Source: JAIVJN01 sp036732565 | GTDB taxonomy: Bacteria > Acidobacteriota > Vicinamibacteria > Vicinamibacterales > UBA2999 | Direction: 5' to 3' | Assembly: GCA_036732565.1 (NCBI GenBank) | Contig: DAINCF010000103.1 | Coordinates: forward strand, 1-16,590 | DNA: 16,590 nucleotides | Translations under genes and position numbers: made by a program | The notes under the pieces: model-generated | Told to the model about the DNA's origin: nothing | The model's input: the letters and a program-made list of their open reading frames with translations, nothing else | Databases searched by the model: none | Shown: positions 1-6,483 of the stretch, piece by piece | Numbering within the stretch: position 1 is the stretch's first letter | How the letters are laid out: each line of letters begins with the position of its first letter

Positions 1-2
1 GA

Positions 3-845
3 CCAGGCGGCCCTGGCGCCGCGGCGGCGCCGGCGGCGGATGCCCCGGCGAAAACGCCGCTCGACTTCGCGAAGGAAGCCGTCGCCTACACCTCCACGGA
101 CTACATTTTCGACGGCACCATGGAGGGTGGCCTCGAGCGCGCGCTGCCGGCGTTCACCGAGTTCGTCAAGGCGATGCAGCAGGCCGGCGCGTTGAAGAAA
201 TCTCCAGCGTTGCGGCTGACCCATCCGTTGATCGTCAAGACGCCTGAGGTCGACGTGCCGACGCTCGCCGCGGACATCGGCACGCAGCTCAACCTTGGCG
301 TCAGCGGCTTGATGTTCCCCACCGTGGAAAGCGCGGAGCAAGTGCGGAAGGGGCTCGCCGCCATGCGCTTCGCGTCCAAGGGCGGCACGCGGCCCGAGAA
401 CGTCGGCACCGCTCCGGCCTTCTGGGGCATGTCCGAGCAGGAATACAAGCAGAAGGCGGACGTCTGGCCGCTCAATCCCGACGGCGAGCTGATCAATTGG
501 ACCATCGTCGAGAGCAAAGAAGGTCTCGCCCGCGTGCGCGAGATTGCCGCAGTGAAGGGGATCGGCGTGCTCTTCCCCGGCGCCGGCACGCTCCGCGGGA
601 TCTTCTCGACGACCAACGCCAAGGGCGAGCGGGTGCTCGACGAGGCCGCGTGGGAAGCGGCGATTCAACAAGTGCTCTCGGCATGCAAGGAGTTCAATGT
701 CCCGTGCGGCTTCCCGGCAAACGCCAACGACATCGAGCTCCGCATGAAACAGGGCTTCAGCGTGTTCGTCATGAACTGGGGCGACGCCGGCTTCAAGGCC
801 ATCGAAGTCGGTCGCCGCGCGGCATCGACGACCGATCGGCAATAG
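3..845 (+). CDS. Exported HpcH/HpaI aldolase-fold protein, 5' end missing
   Basis: The frame is open from the first bases of the window, so the true start lies upstream; the ATG at 120 is internal. The visible N-terminus is an Ala/Pro-rich stretch, followed by a domain that resembles the HpcH/HpaI aldolase/citrate-lyase beta barrel (class II pyruvate aldolases). The fold is suggested by the segment TIVESKEGLARVREIAAVKG, where the Glu at 510-512 matches the family's metal-binding Glu, and by the following strand GIGVLFPGAGTL. In typical members that strand reads GPxDL and its Asp is the second metal ligand. Here the position is Thr (588-590), so ordinary aldolase chemistry is doubtful. The Ala/Pro-rich start looks like a linker after a signal peptide, which I infer but cannot see. 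A methyltransferase gene follows 20 nt downstream and may be cotranscribed. The fold is fairly sure; the substrate is unknown. Confidence 0.75.
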   Translation, partial: PGGPGAAAAPAADAPAKTPLDFAKEAVAYTSTDYIFDGTMEGGLERALPAFTEFVKAMQQAGALKKSPALRLTHPLIVKTPEVDVPTLAADIGTQLNLGVSGLMFPTVESAEQVRKGLAAMRFASKGGTRPENVGTAPAFWGMSEQEYKQKADVWPLNPDGELINWTIVESKEGLARVREIAAVKGIGVLFPGAGTLRGIFSTTNAKGERVLDEAAWEAAIQQVLSACKEFNVPCGFPANANDIELRMKQGFSVFVMNWGDAGFKAIEVGRRAASTTDRQ

Positions 846-865
846 CACAGGAGCAGAAAAGACCC

Positions 866-1690
866 ATGACCCTACGTCACATGATTCGTTTGCTTGCGCT
901 CTCATTGTCGTTGACCCTTGCCGCGGCGTCCTCGTTCGCTCAGGCGACGCAGCCGGCGCCGGCCAAACCGTACGAGCCGCAGGTCGGTCAGGCCGGCAAG
1001 GACGTCGTCTGGGTGCCAACGCCGCAGGCGCTGGTGGACAAGATGCTCGACATGGCCAAGGTGACGCCGCAGGACTTCGTGATGGACCTCGGCTCGGGCG
1101 ACGGCCGCACGGTGATCACGGCCGCCAAGCGCGGCTCGCGGGCCCTCGGTATCGAGTACAACCCGGACATGGTGGAGCTCGCCAAGCGGAACGCCGCCAA
1201 GGAGGGCGTCACCGACAAAGCCACGTTCGAGAAGGCCGATCTCTTCGAGACCGATTTCTCGAAGGCGCAGGTCATCACCATGTTCCTGCTGCCCAGCATC
1301 AACATGAAGCTGCGGCCGAAGATCCTGGACCTCAAGCCCGGCACGCGCGTCGTCTCGAACTCGTTCACGATGGAAGAGTGGCAGGACGATGAGACCGGAA
1401 CGGTCGAGGGCGACTGCACGAGCTGGTGCACGGCGCATTTGTGGATCGTGCCGGCGAAGGTCGATGGCACGTGGCAGGTCGGCTCCGACGCGCTGACGCT
1501 GAAGCAGTCATTTCAATTCTTCACGGGCTCGCTCGGATCGCAGAGCCTCGCCGACGGGCGGCTACGCGGCGACGAGATCACGTTCAGCGTCGGCAGCGCG
1601 AAGTACACCGGCAAGGTCGAGGGCAACACCATCCGCGGCAACGTCTCGACGGGTGGATCGTTCACTGCGACCAGGAAGACCAGCTACTAG
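866..1690 (+). CDS. Exported class I SAM-dependent methyltransferase
   Basis: This 274-residue protein should transfer a methyl group from S-adenosylmethionine to an unknown acceptor. Residues 1-25 form a signal peptide (basic start, Leu/Ala core, SSFA-QA cleavage site). After a Pro-rich linker comes a Rossmann methyltransferase domain with motif I DLGSGDGR at D74-R81, an acidic strand end GIEYNPDM, and KADLFETDF. The conserved lead-in VWVPTPQALVDKML and the segment FLLPSINMKLRPKIL resemble the FAM173/ATP-synthase-c-subunit lysine methyltransferase group. About 90 C-terminal residues, after a short Cys pair (CTSWC), look like a small beta domain. Export of a SAM-dependent enzyme is odd, since SAM is cytoplasmic. 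The ATG at 866 is chosen because GGAG lies about 10 nt upstream and the signal peptide starts there. The stop overlaps the convergent lipoprotein stop by 4 nt. The family is fairly sure, the substrate unknown. Confidence 0.8.
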   Translation: MTLRHMIRLLALSLSLTLAAASSFAQATQPAPAKPYEPQVGQAGKDVVWVPTPQALVDKMLDMAKVTPQDFVMDLGSGDGRTVITAAKRGSRALGIEYNPDMVELAKRNAAKEGVTDKATFEKADLFETDFSKAQVITMFLLPSINMKLRPKILDLKPGTRVVSNSFTMEEWQDDETGTVEGDCTSWCTAHLWIVPAKVDGTWQVGSDALTLKQSFQFFTGSLGSQSLADGRLRGDEITFSVGSAKYTGKVEGNTIRGNVSTGGSFTATRKTSY

Positions 1691-2970
1691 TTCGTGGTAT
1701 TTACGGGCAGACGCGCGGTGGCCGTTCGCACGCGCGTCTGACCGTTTGCGCTCTCCGTCCACGCAAACACCAATTCGCTGCCCGACAGGGCCACGCGCGG
1801 ATAGCCGCTCGATCGCTCTTTGCTGACGCTCGAGACGGTGACCGCGGGCGACGTGGCGCCAGATGGGTGCACGCGTCGGGCGCGCAGTTGCGACGTGCCG
1901 TCGGCGAATTCAATCCAGCTCGCGACCGCCGACCCATCAGGCAGCAGCTGAATATCGACCCGACCCAGCGTCGCGGCATCGTCGAGACGACTCGGCGAAC
2001 CAAAGCTGCGGCCGGCATCGTTCGAGAACGCCACGAACGCGCGCCCACCATCATCCTTCACGGTGAACCACGCGATGACAACGTCTCGACCGCGAGCGCT
2101 CAGCATGGGGCCGTTGACGGGACAGGCAGGGATTTTCCAGCCGTCGTCGTGCACCGCCTTTGGCTCGGTCCACGCGCCGTGCTCGAGTCGCGAGACGTAG
2201 ATGTCGCGGATCTCTTCGTCGCCGCGGTTGCGAAACGCGACGAGAGGGCCTTCGCTCGTGACCACAGCGGTGGTCGGGCAGCATTCGCACACGCGCAGGT
2301 CGACAGGCATGTCGGCGGTCTGTTTCCACGCGCTGTCGAACGCGGCGAACCGCACGCTCATCGCGCCCGCTGCGTGTGCGTCGTGGCCCGAGTCCGCCTT
2401 CATGGCGCGGCCGTCGAGCCAGATGAGTCCGAGTCCGGCGTCAGGCATCTGGAACAGCGACGCAAAGCCGTGCTCCGTCTGCGTCCCGTCATGATGGGGC
2501 GTGAACGGTCTCGACCAGCTCTGGCCATCGTCTTTCGAGTACGAGAGCCGCACGTCGTAGGCGTACGTGCCCTTGCCGCTCATCTGCAGCCAGTGCGCGG
2601 CCAGCGTGCCGTCGGTCAGTCGCATCACGGAGGGGACGTCCGCCCAGTTGACGAACCAGTTGTCGCCGCCGGCCACGGTCCGCGGTTCGGACCATCCTGT
2701 TGACGTACGCTCGGCAAACCTCAATCGATCCAACTCGTCGCGCTCGATCCAACTGAGGAGCACGCCGCGATCCGACACCGAGAGCTGTGGCTGCGAAGTG
2801 CGCTCAGGTGCCGGCGATGCCAGCGGTTCGACGTGCAGGGTCCAGTCTGACGCCGGCGCTCCGGCACGTGCGGGAGACGAGTCGGCGCTCTGGGCCAGGG
2901 GAGCCGGCGAGCAGGCTGCGATGAGCAGCGGAACGGTGAAGGCGCCCCAACCCATCGCGCGCAAGGCCAT
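1687..2970 (-). CDS. Lipoprotein with sialidase-like beta-propeller and CxCC motif
   Basis: This 427-residue exported protein has a short hydrophobic N-terminus ending in the lipobox LIAACS, so it is probably lipid-anchored. The body resembles a BNR/sialidase-type propeller. Two clear Asp-box turns are visible, SKDDGQSW and SNDAGRSF, and repeated blades carry segments such as LSWIERDE and ASWIEFADG. I see no convincing sialidase arginine triad, so neuraminidase activity should not be assumed. The distinctive feature is CECC at residues 228-231 in the middle of the propeller, a possible soft-metal site. The gene is divergent from the copper cluster across 44 bp, which makes a metal-related role plausible but only inferred. 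Start 2970 is supported by the hexamer TATGAT exactly 6 nt before the ATG, with no Shine-Dalgarno; Met6 (2955) is the alternative. The fold is likely and the function is unknown. Confidence 0.75.
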   Translation of the reverse strand: MALRAMGWGAFTVPLLIAACSPAPLAQSADSSPARAGAPASDWTLHVEPLASPAPERTSQPQLSVSDRGVLLSWIERDELDRLRFAERTSTGWSEPRTVAGGDNWFVNWADVPSVMRLTDGTLAAHWLQMSGKGTYAYDVRLSYSKDDGQSWSRPFTPHHDGTQTEHGFASLFQMPDAGLGLIWLDGRAMKADSGHDAHAAGAMSVRFAAFDSAWKQTADMPVDLRVCECCPTTAVVTSEGPLVAFRNRGDEEIRDIYVSRLEHGAWTEPKAVHDDGWKIPACPVNGPMLSARGRDVVIAWFTVKDDGGRAFVAFSNDAGRSFGSPSRLDDAATLGRVDIQLLPDGSAVASWIEFADGTSQLRARRVHPSGATSPAVTVSSVSKERSSGYPRVALSGSELVFAWTESANGQTRVRTATARLPVNTTN

Positions 2971-2976
2971 GCGCGC

Positions 2977-2982
2977 ATCATA
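2977..2982 (-). promoter_or_regulatory. -10 element, leaderless start of the lipoprotein gene
   Basis: On the minus strand TATGAT (one mismatch to TATAAT) is followed by six bases and then the ATG at 2970, so transcription would begin at or beside the start codon. No good -35 is visible. The -35 region would overlap the divergent promoter at 3003-3008. Confidence 0.45.
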
Positions 2983-3002
2983 GTGTGTCTTCGGAATGCA
3001 GG

Positions 3003-3008
3003 TATACT
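3003..3008 (+). promoter_or_regulatory. -10 element of the copper-cluster leader gene
   Basis: TATACT is followed by six bases and then GTG at 3015. The spacing is the same as at the divergent lipoprotein gene, and there is no Shine-Dalgarno. The expected -35 zone (about 2980-2986) falls on the opposing -10, so the two promoters physically overlap. Confidence 0.45.
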
Positions 3009-3014
3009 CGAAGC

Positions 3015-3434
3015 GTGAGCAGTCGATTGCAGCGACTGATCGGGTTGGTCATGCTGACGGTTCTCGCCGGCCTTCCGGTGCTGGCGACCACGTGCGAAGC
3101 GCTTTGCGAGCCAGGCACGGCGGTCTCCGCGGACGAAGAGGCGCGAGCGTCCATGCATGACGGTATGGCGGGCTGCCATGAGTCGCCAGCAACGCCCTCG
3201 ACCCAGCGCCTGACCGGCGCGTCGAACCATGACTGCAACACCCACGACGGTGGACTGCGCGAAACCGAAGCGGCGCTGAGATCCAGCCGGGTTGTAAGTG
3301 TTCCGCTCCTCGCCAGCGATCTGCCGATTTTCGCCGACAGCGTCACGGTCGAGCCGACCGTGCTCACGCGCTCCGCCTATACCCCTCCGCCAGATACCGT
3401 CCGGTCGCATACCTCGCGCGTCCTTCGCATCTGA
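3015..3434 (+). CDS. Small secreted Cys/His/Met-rich protein, possible copper binder
   Basis: I do not recognise a named family. From the GTG at 3015 the protein has 139 residues. Residues 1-25 look like a signal peptide (basic SSRLQR, then a hydrophobic core ending PVLA). The mature part holds C27 and C31 (CEALC), then M47-H48, M51, C54-H55, H72, C74 and H77, all within about 50 residues. These are soft-metal ligands, and the spacing suggests binding of copper or a similar metal. The rest is Ser/Thr/Arg-rich and low in complexity. The start is set at GTG 3015 because TATACT sits 6 nt upstream; the ATG at 2985 would add residues in front of the signal peptide and lie upstream of that promoter. 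It leads the copper cluster, 181 nt before copA. Copper binding is an inference from composition and neighbours. Confidence 0.6.
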   Translation: MSSRLQRLIGLVMLTVLAGLPVLATTCEALCEPGTAVSADEEARASMHDGMAGCHESPATPSTQRLTGASNHDCNTHDGGLRETEAALRSSRVVSVPLLASDLPIFADSVTVEPTVLTRSAYTPPPDTVRSHTSRVLRI

Positions 3435-3463
3435 TCTCGCCTTCTGACGCGATCCAACCACGT

Positions 3464-3502
3464 TTCTTCGTAGCGGCCGGCCATTCTTCGTAGCGGCCGG
3501 CC
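3464..3502 (+). repeat. Two direct copies of a 19-bp GTAGCGGCCGGCC element
   Basis: The same 19 bases occur at 3464-3482 and 3484-3502, one base apart. The core CGTAGCGGCCGGCC resembles the CGTAGCGCAGGCC end of the palindromes at 11250 and 16559, so this looks like a variant of the same dispersed repeat. Confidence 0.8.
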
Positions 3503-3542
3503 TTTAGGCCGGCCGGCCGACTGGGCCGCCCTAAAGGGCGGC
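3494..3542. repeat. Two adjacent GC-rich hairpins upstream of copA
   Basis: The first hairpin is CGGCCGGCC (3494-3502), loop TTTA, GGCCGGCCG (3507-3515). The second is GCCGCCCT (3525-3532), loop AA, AGGGCGGC (3535-3542). Neither is followed by a T-run, so they are not classical terminators. They could weaken read-through from the small Cys/His-rich gene into copA, or simply be REP-type repeats. The second is followed by CCTACGTACGC, the same TACGTA tail seen at the other palindromes. Confidence 0.7.
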
Positions 3543-3546
3543 GCCT

Positions 3547-3617
3547 ACGTACGCAAGAGATGCGTGGGCGTGAGGTTTCGATACGTACGCACGAGATGCG
3601 TGCGTGTGAGGTTCGAT
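3547..3617 (+). repeat. Imperfect tandem duplication covering the copA ribosome-binding region
   Basis: The unit at 3547-3582 (36 nt) is repeated at 3583-3617 (35 nt) with three substitutions and one base missing. Both copies start ACGTACGCA/C and end GTGAGG followed by TTCGAT. The second copy runs into the copA start codon and supplies its GTGAGG, the only Shine-Dalgarno-like sequence there. The first copy carries the same sequence but no ATG. Confidence 0.8.
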
Positions 3618-5355
3618 GAACTTGCAGGAACAGACTTCGTATTCACGGCGCACCTTCGTCAAAGGTCTCGCCATCGGCGGCGCCGTCGCCGCGGTCGGCG
3701 CCTGGCGAACGTCCCTCTCGGCGCAAACGGACTCGCGTCTCGCACCGGCCACCTTGGCGGGCACCGACTTCGATCTGCAGATCGGCGAAGCGTTGATGGA
3801 CTTCACAGGATCGCCGAAGCGCGCCTTCACCGTGAACGGCACGTTGCCCGCGCCCACGCTGCGGTGGCGAGAGGGCGACACCGTGACGCTGCGGGTCGCC
3901 AACACGCTGCGTGAAGACACGTCCATTCACTGGCATGGTGTCGTGCTTCCCGCGGACATGGATGGCGTGCCCGGGCTCAGCTTCCATGGCATCCACCCCG
4001 GCGAGACGTTCGTGTATCGCTTCGACGTCCGCCAGGCGGGCACCTACTGGTATCACAGCCACTCCGGATTTCAGGAACAGCGCGGCATCTACGGCCCGCT
4101 CGTCATCGATCCGCGAGAGCCGGAGCCGTTCGGCTACGACCGGGAGCATGTCGTGATGCTGACGGACTGGACGGACGAGGATCCGAAGCGGGTGTTCTCG
4201 AAGTTGAAGAAGCAATCGGACTACTACAACTTCCGACAGCGGACGCTCGTGGACTTCGTGCGTGACGCGCGCAGCAGAGGCTTCCAGAGCACCCTCGCCG
4301 ATCGTGCCGCGTGGGGTCGAATGCGGATGAGCCCGGCCGACCTCGCCGACGTCACCGGCAGCACCTATACCTACTTGATGAACGGCGTTGCGCCGGCGGG
4401 CAACTGGACCGGGCTCTTCCAGCCAGGCGAGCGCGTGCGCCTTCGCTTCATCAACGGATCGGCGATGACCTACTTCGACGTCCGCATTCCGGGTCTGAAG
4501 ATGACCGTCGTCGCCGCGGATGGGCAGTATGTCGAACCGATCTCGGTCGACGAGTTCCGCATCGCGGTCGCCGAGACCCTCGACGTGATCGTCGAGCCCT
4601 CGGGGCAGGACGCGTTCACGATTTTCGCGCAGTGCATGGACCGTACTGGCTATGCCGCGGGCACGCTCGCCACCACGCCCGGACTGAGCGCGCCGGTCCC
4701 GCAACCCGATCCGCGTCACGTGTTGACGATGACGGACATGGGCCACGGCGGGATGGACCACTCGGGACACGACATGAGCGCAATGGCCCACGACATGCCC
4801 GGCCACGAGATGTCGAAGATGACCACGGGGGGCGGCGTCGCGCACCCGCCGAGCGAGAAGAACCCGCTCGTGGACATGCAGACGACGAGCCCAACATCGC
4901 GACTCGACGATCCAGGCATCGGCTTGCGCGACAACGGCCGCCGCGTGCTGACCTACGCCGACCTCAGGAGCACGATCGACGATCCCGATGGCCGTGAGCC
5001 GGGTCGCACCATCGAGCTCCATCTCACCGGGCACATGGAGCGCTTCGCGTGGTCGTTCGACGGCGTCAAGTTCGCGGACGCCGAGCCGCTCCGCCTCACC
5101 TACGGCGAGCGCCTGCGCATCGTTCTCGTCAACGACACGATGATGACGCACCCGATTCATCTGCACGGCATGTGGAGCGATCTCGAGGACGATGCCGGCG
5201 AGTTCTTCGTGCGCAAGCACACGGTGGACATCCCGCCCGGCACGAAGCGCAGCTATCGGGTCACGGCAGACGCGCTCGGACGCTGGGCGTATCACTGCCA
5301 TCTGCTCTACCACATGGAAGCCGGGATGTTCCGCGAAGTGCGGGTGGAGAAATGA
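3616..5355 (+). CDS. copA: CopA-type periplasmic multicopper oxidase
   Basis: This is a 579-residue copper-resistance multicopper oxidase (CopA/PcoA type), thought to oxidise Cu(I) and bind copper in the periplasm. A Tat signal SRRTFVKG (R11-R12) directs export of the folded protein. All four copper motifs are visible: HWHG (H105, H107), YWYHSHSG (H147, H149), HPIHLHG (H512, H515, H517) and HCHLLYHMEAGM (H560, C561, H562, H566, M571). The last gives the T1 Cys and the axial Met. Residues about 373-405 form a Met/His-rich loop (MGHGGMDHSGHDMSAMAHDM) typical of CopA copper binding. Length is normal for the family. The start is the ATG preceded by GTGAGG. The stop overlaps copB by 4 nt (ATGA), so the two are translationally coupled. 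This CopA differs from the ATPase of the same name. Confidence 0.95.
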   Translation: MNLQEQTSYSRRTFVKGLAIGGAVAAVGAWRTSLSAQTDSRLAPATLAGTDFDLQIGEALMDFTGSPKRAFTVNGTLPAPTLRWREGDTVTLRVANTLREDTSIHWHGVVLPADMDGVPGLSFHGIHPGETFVYRFDVRQAGTYWYHSHSGFQEQRGIYGPLVIDPREPEPFGYDREHVVMLTDWTDEDPKRVFSKLKKQSDYYNFRQRTLVDFVRDARSRGFQSTLADRAAWGRMRMSPADLADVTGSTYTYLMNGVAPAGNWTGLFQPGERVRLRFINGSAMTYFDVRIPGLKMTVVAADGQYVEPISVDEFRIAVAETLDVIVEPSGQDAFTIFAQCMDRTGYAAGTLATTPGLSAPVPQPDPRHVLTMTDMGHGGMDHSGHDMSAMAHDMPGHEMSKMTTGGGVAHPPSEKNPLVDMQTTSPTSRLDDPGIGLRDNGRRVLTYADLRSTIDDPDGREPGRTIELHLTGHMERFAWSFDGVKFADAEPLRLTYGERLRIVLVNDTMMTHPIHLHGMWSDLEDDAGEFFVRKHTVDIPPGTKRSYRVTADALGRWAYHCHLLYHMEAGMFREVRVEK

Positions 5356-6077
5356 GCGCACGCCACGTGCTTGGCTGGATGGCGCTCACCGGCGCGGTGC
5401 TCGCGGCGCTGCCGTCGCGTGTCAGCGCCCAGACGCACACGGTCCACGATGAGGCCATCGCCTACTACGTGCTGCTCGACGAGTTCGAGTGGCAAGGCGG
5501 TGAGGATGGCGGTCTGCACTGGGACAACAAAGGCTGGATCGGCCGAGATCTCGATCGCCTGTGGTTTCGCTCCGAGCTCACGACCGAGGACGGTCGCTTG
5601 GACGAAGCCGAGATGCACGTGATGTACGGCCGCGCCGTCGCGCGGTGGTGGGAGCTCGTCGGCGGCGTGCGTCAGGATTTCGATCCTGGGCCGAGACAGA
5701 CCTGGGCCGCGATTGGCGTGCAAGGGCTGGCGCCGTTCTGGCTCGAGGTCGAGGCGACCGCGTACGTCGGCGCCGGCGGCCGCATGGCCCTCCGGCTCGA
5801 GACCGAGACCGACCTGCTCATCACCAATCGCCTGGTTCTGCAGCCGCTGATCGAGGTCAACCTGCACAGCAAATCCGATCATGAGCGGGACGTTTTCGCG
5901 GGGCTCACGAAAACGGAGATCGGCCTGCGCGCGCGCTACTTAATCCGACGGGAGTTGGCGCCGTACCTGGGCGTGACGTGGAATCGCCTCCATGGCCAGA
6001 CCGCGGATCACGCCGAGATTCATGGCCAGACGAACGGCGGGGCACGGCTCGTCATCGGCTTCCGCACATGGTTTTAA
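5352..6077 (+). CDS. copB: CopB outer-membrane copper resistance protein
   Basis: This 241-residue protein matches the CopB/PcoB family, an outer-membrane beta barrel that works with CopA in copper tolerance. Residues 1-26 are a signal peptide ending SRVSA-Q. The mature protein shows the family hallmarks: WDNKGWIGRDLDRLWFRSE near the start, alternating strands such as WWELVGGVRQDF and YVGAGGRMALRLETETDLL, the segment LVLQPLIEVNL, and a terminal aromatic pair WF as in barrel proteins that need C-terminal recognition for insertion. Unlike many homologues it has no long Met/His-rich N-terminal region, so it is a short form. Its start codon lies inside the copA stop (ATGA overlap), as expected of a copAB operon. 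Sixty-one nucleotides separate it from the next gene. Confidence 0.9.
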   Translation: MSARHVLGWMALTGAVLAALPSRVSAQTHTVHDEAIAYYVLLDEFEWQGGEDGGLHWDNKGWIGRDLDRLWFRSELTTEDGRLDEAEMHVMYGRAVARWWELVGGVRQDFDPGPRQTWAAIGVQGLAPFWLEVEATAYVGAGGRMALRLETETDLLITNRLVLQPLIEVNLHSKSDHERDVFAGLTKTEIGLRARYLIRRELAPYLGVTWNRLHGQTADHAEIHGQTNGGARLVIGFRTWF

Positions 6078-6138
6078 CGAACCCAAAATCACGGCGCCAC
6101 GCGAGGTCCACGTGGTAGCGTCTACGAAGGAGCACACG

Positions 6139-6465
6139 ATGACTCGACGATTGGCGGTTACGCTGGTCGCACTGCTGGGGCTGCTGGTGATGCCGAAGGC
6201 TTCAGCACTCGCCCATCCGGGACACGCTCACAAGATGATGGGCACGGTCACGATGGCCGCACCCGATCACTTGATGATGAAGACCACCGACGGGAAGGAC
6301 GCCACGGTCCAGATCACCAGCGAGACGAAGATCACGCGCGCCAAGAAGCCCGTGAAGATCGAGGACGTGGCGCCCGGACAGCGTGTTGTCGTCATGGCGG
6401 TCACCGAGAAGAACGTCATGAAGGCGACGTCGATCGAGGTTGGGCCGGCGCCCGCGACCAAGTAG
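6139..6465 (+). CDS. Small secreted DUF5666-like protein of the copper cluster
   Basis: This 108-residue protein starts at an ATG with AAGGAG 7 nt upstream, which decides against longer in-frame starts. Residues 1-25 are a signal peptide. The mature N-terminus HPGHAHKMMG (from H26) offers His and Met ligands. The rest, GTVTMAAPDHLMMKTTDGKD and then VQITSETKITR and VAPGQRVVVMA, has the pattern of DUF5666-type small beta barrels, in which a 'what does it depend on' strand pair precedes a VxxGxxVxV turn. No enzyme motif is visible. Position between copB and the DUF4396-oxidase fusion, with an 18-nt gap to the latter, suggests a periplasmic copper-handling role. That role is inference, and the family call is from pattern only. 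Confidence 0.7.
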   Translation: MTRRLAVTLVALLGLLVMPKASALAHPGHAHKMMGTVTMAAPDHLMMKTTDGKDATVQITSETKITRAKKPVKIEDVAPGQRVVVMAVTEKNVMKATSIEVGPAPATK

Positions 6466-6483
6466 GCACGCAAGGCAATCGTC

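Noticed and set aside
3494..3542. Rho-independent terminator before copA
   Set aside because: Neither hairpin is followed by a T-run; both carry marks of the dispersed repeat.
3643..5361. A 572-codon minus-strand frame across copA
   Set aside because: Shadow of copA with the same Arg/His/Glu-rich, motif-free composition. GC-rich codon use keeps antisense frames open.
6092..6115. Operator candidate CCACG...CGTGG between copB and the DUF5666-like gene
   Set aside because: Only five-base arms in GC-rich sequence, easily due to chance.
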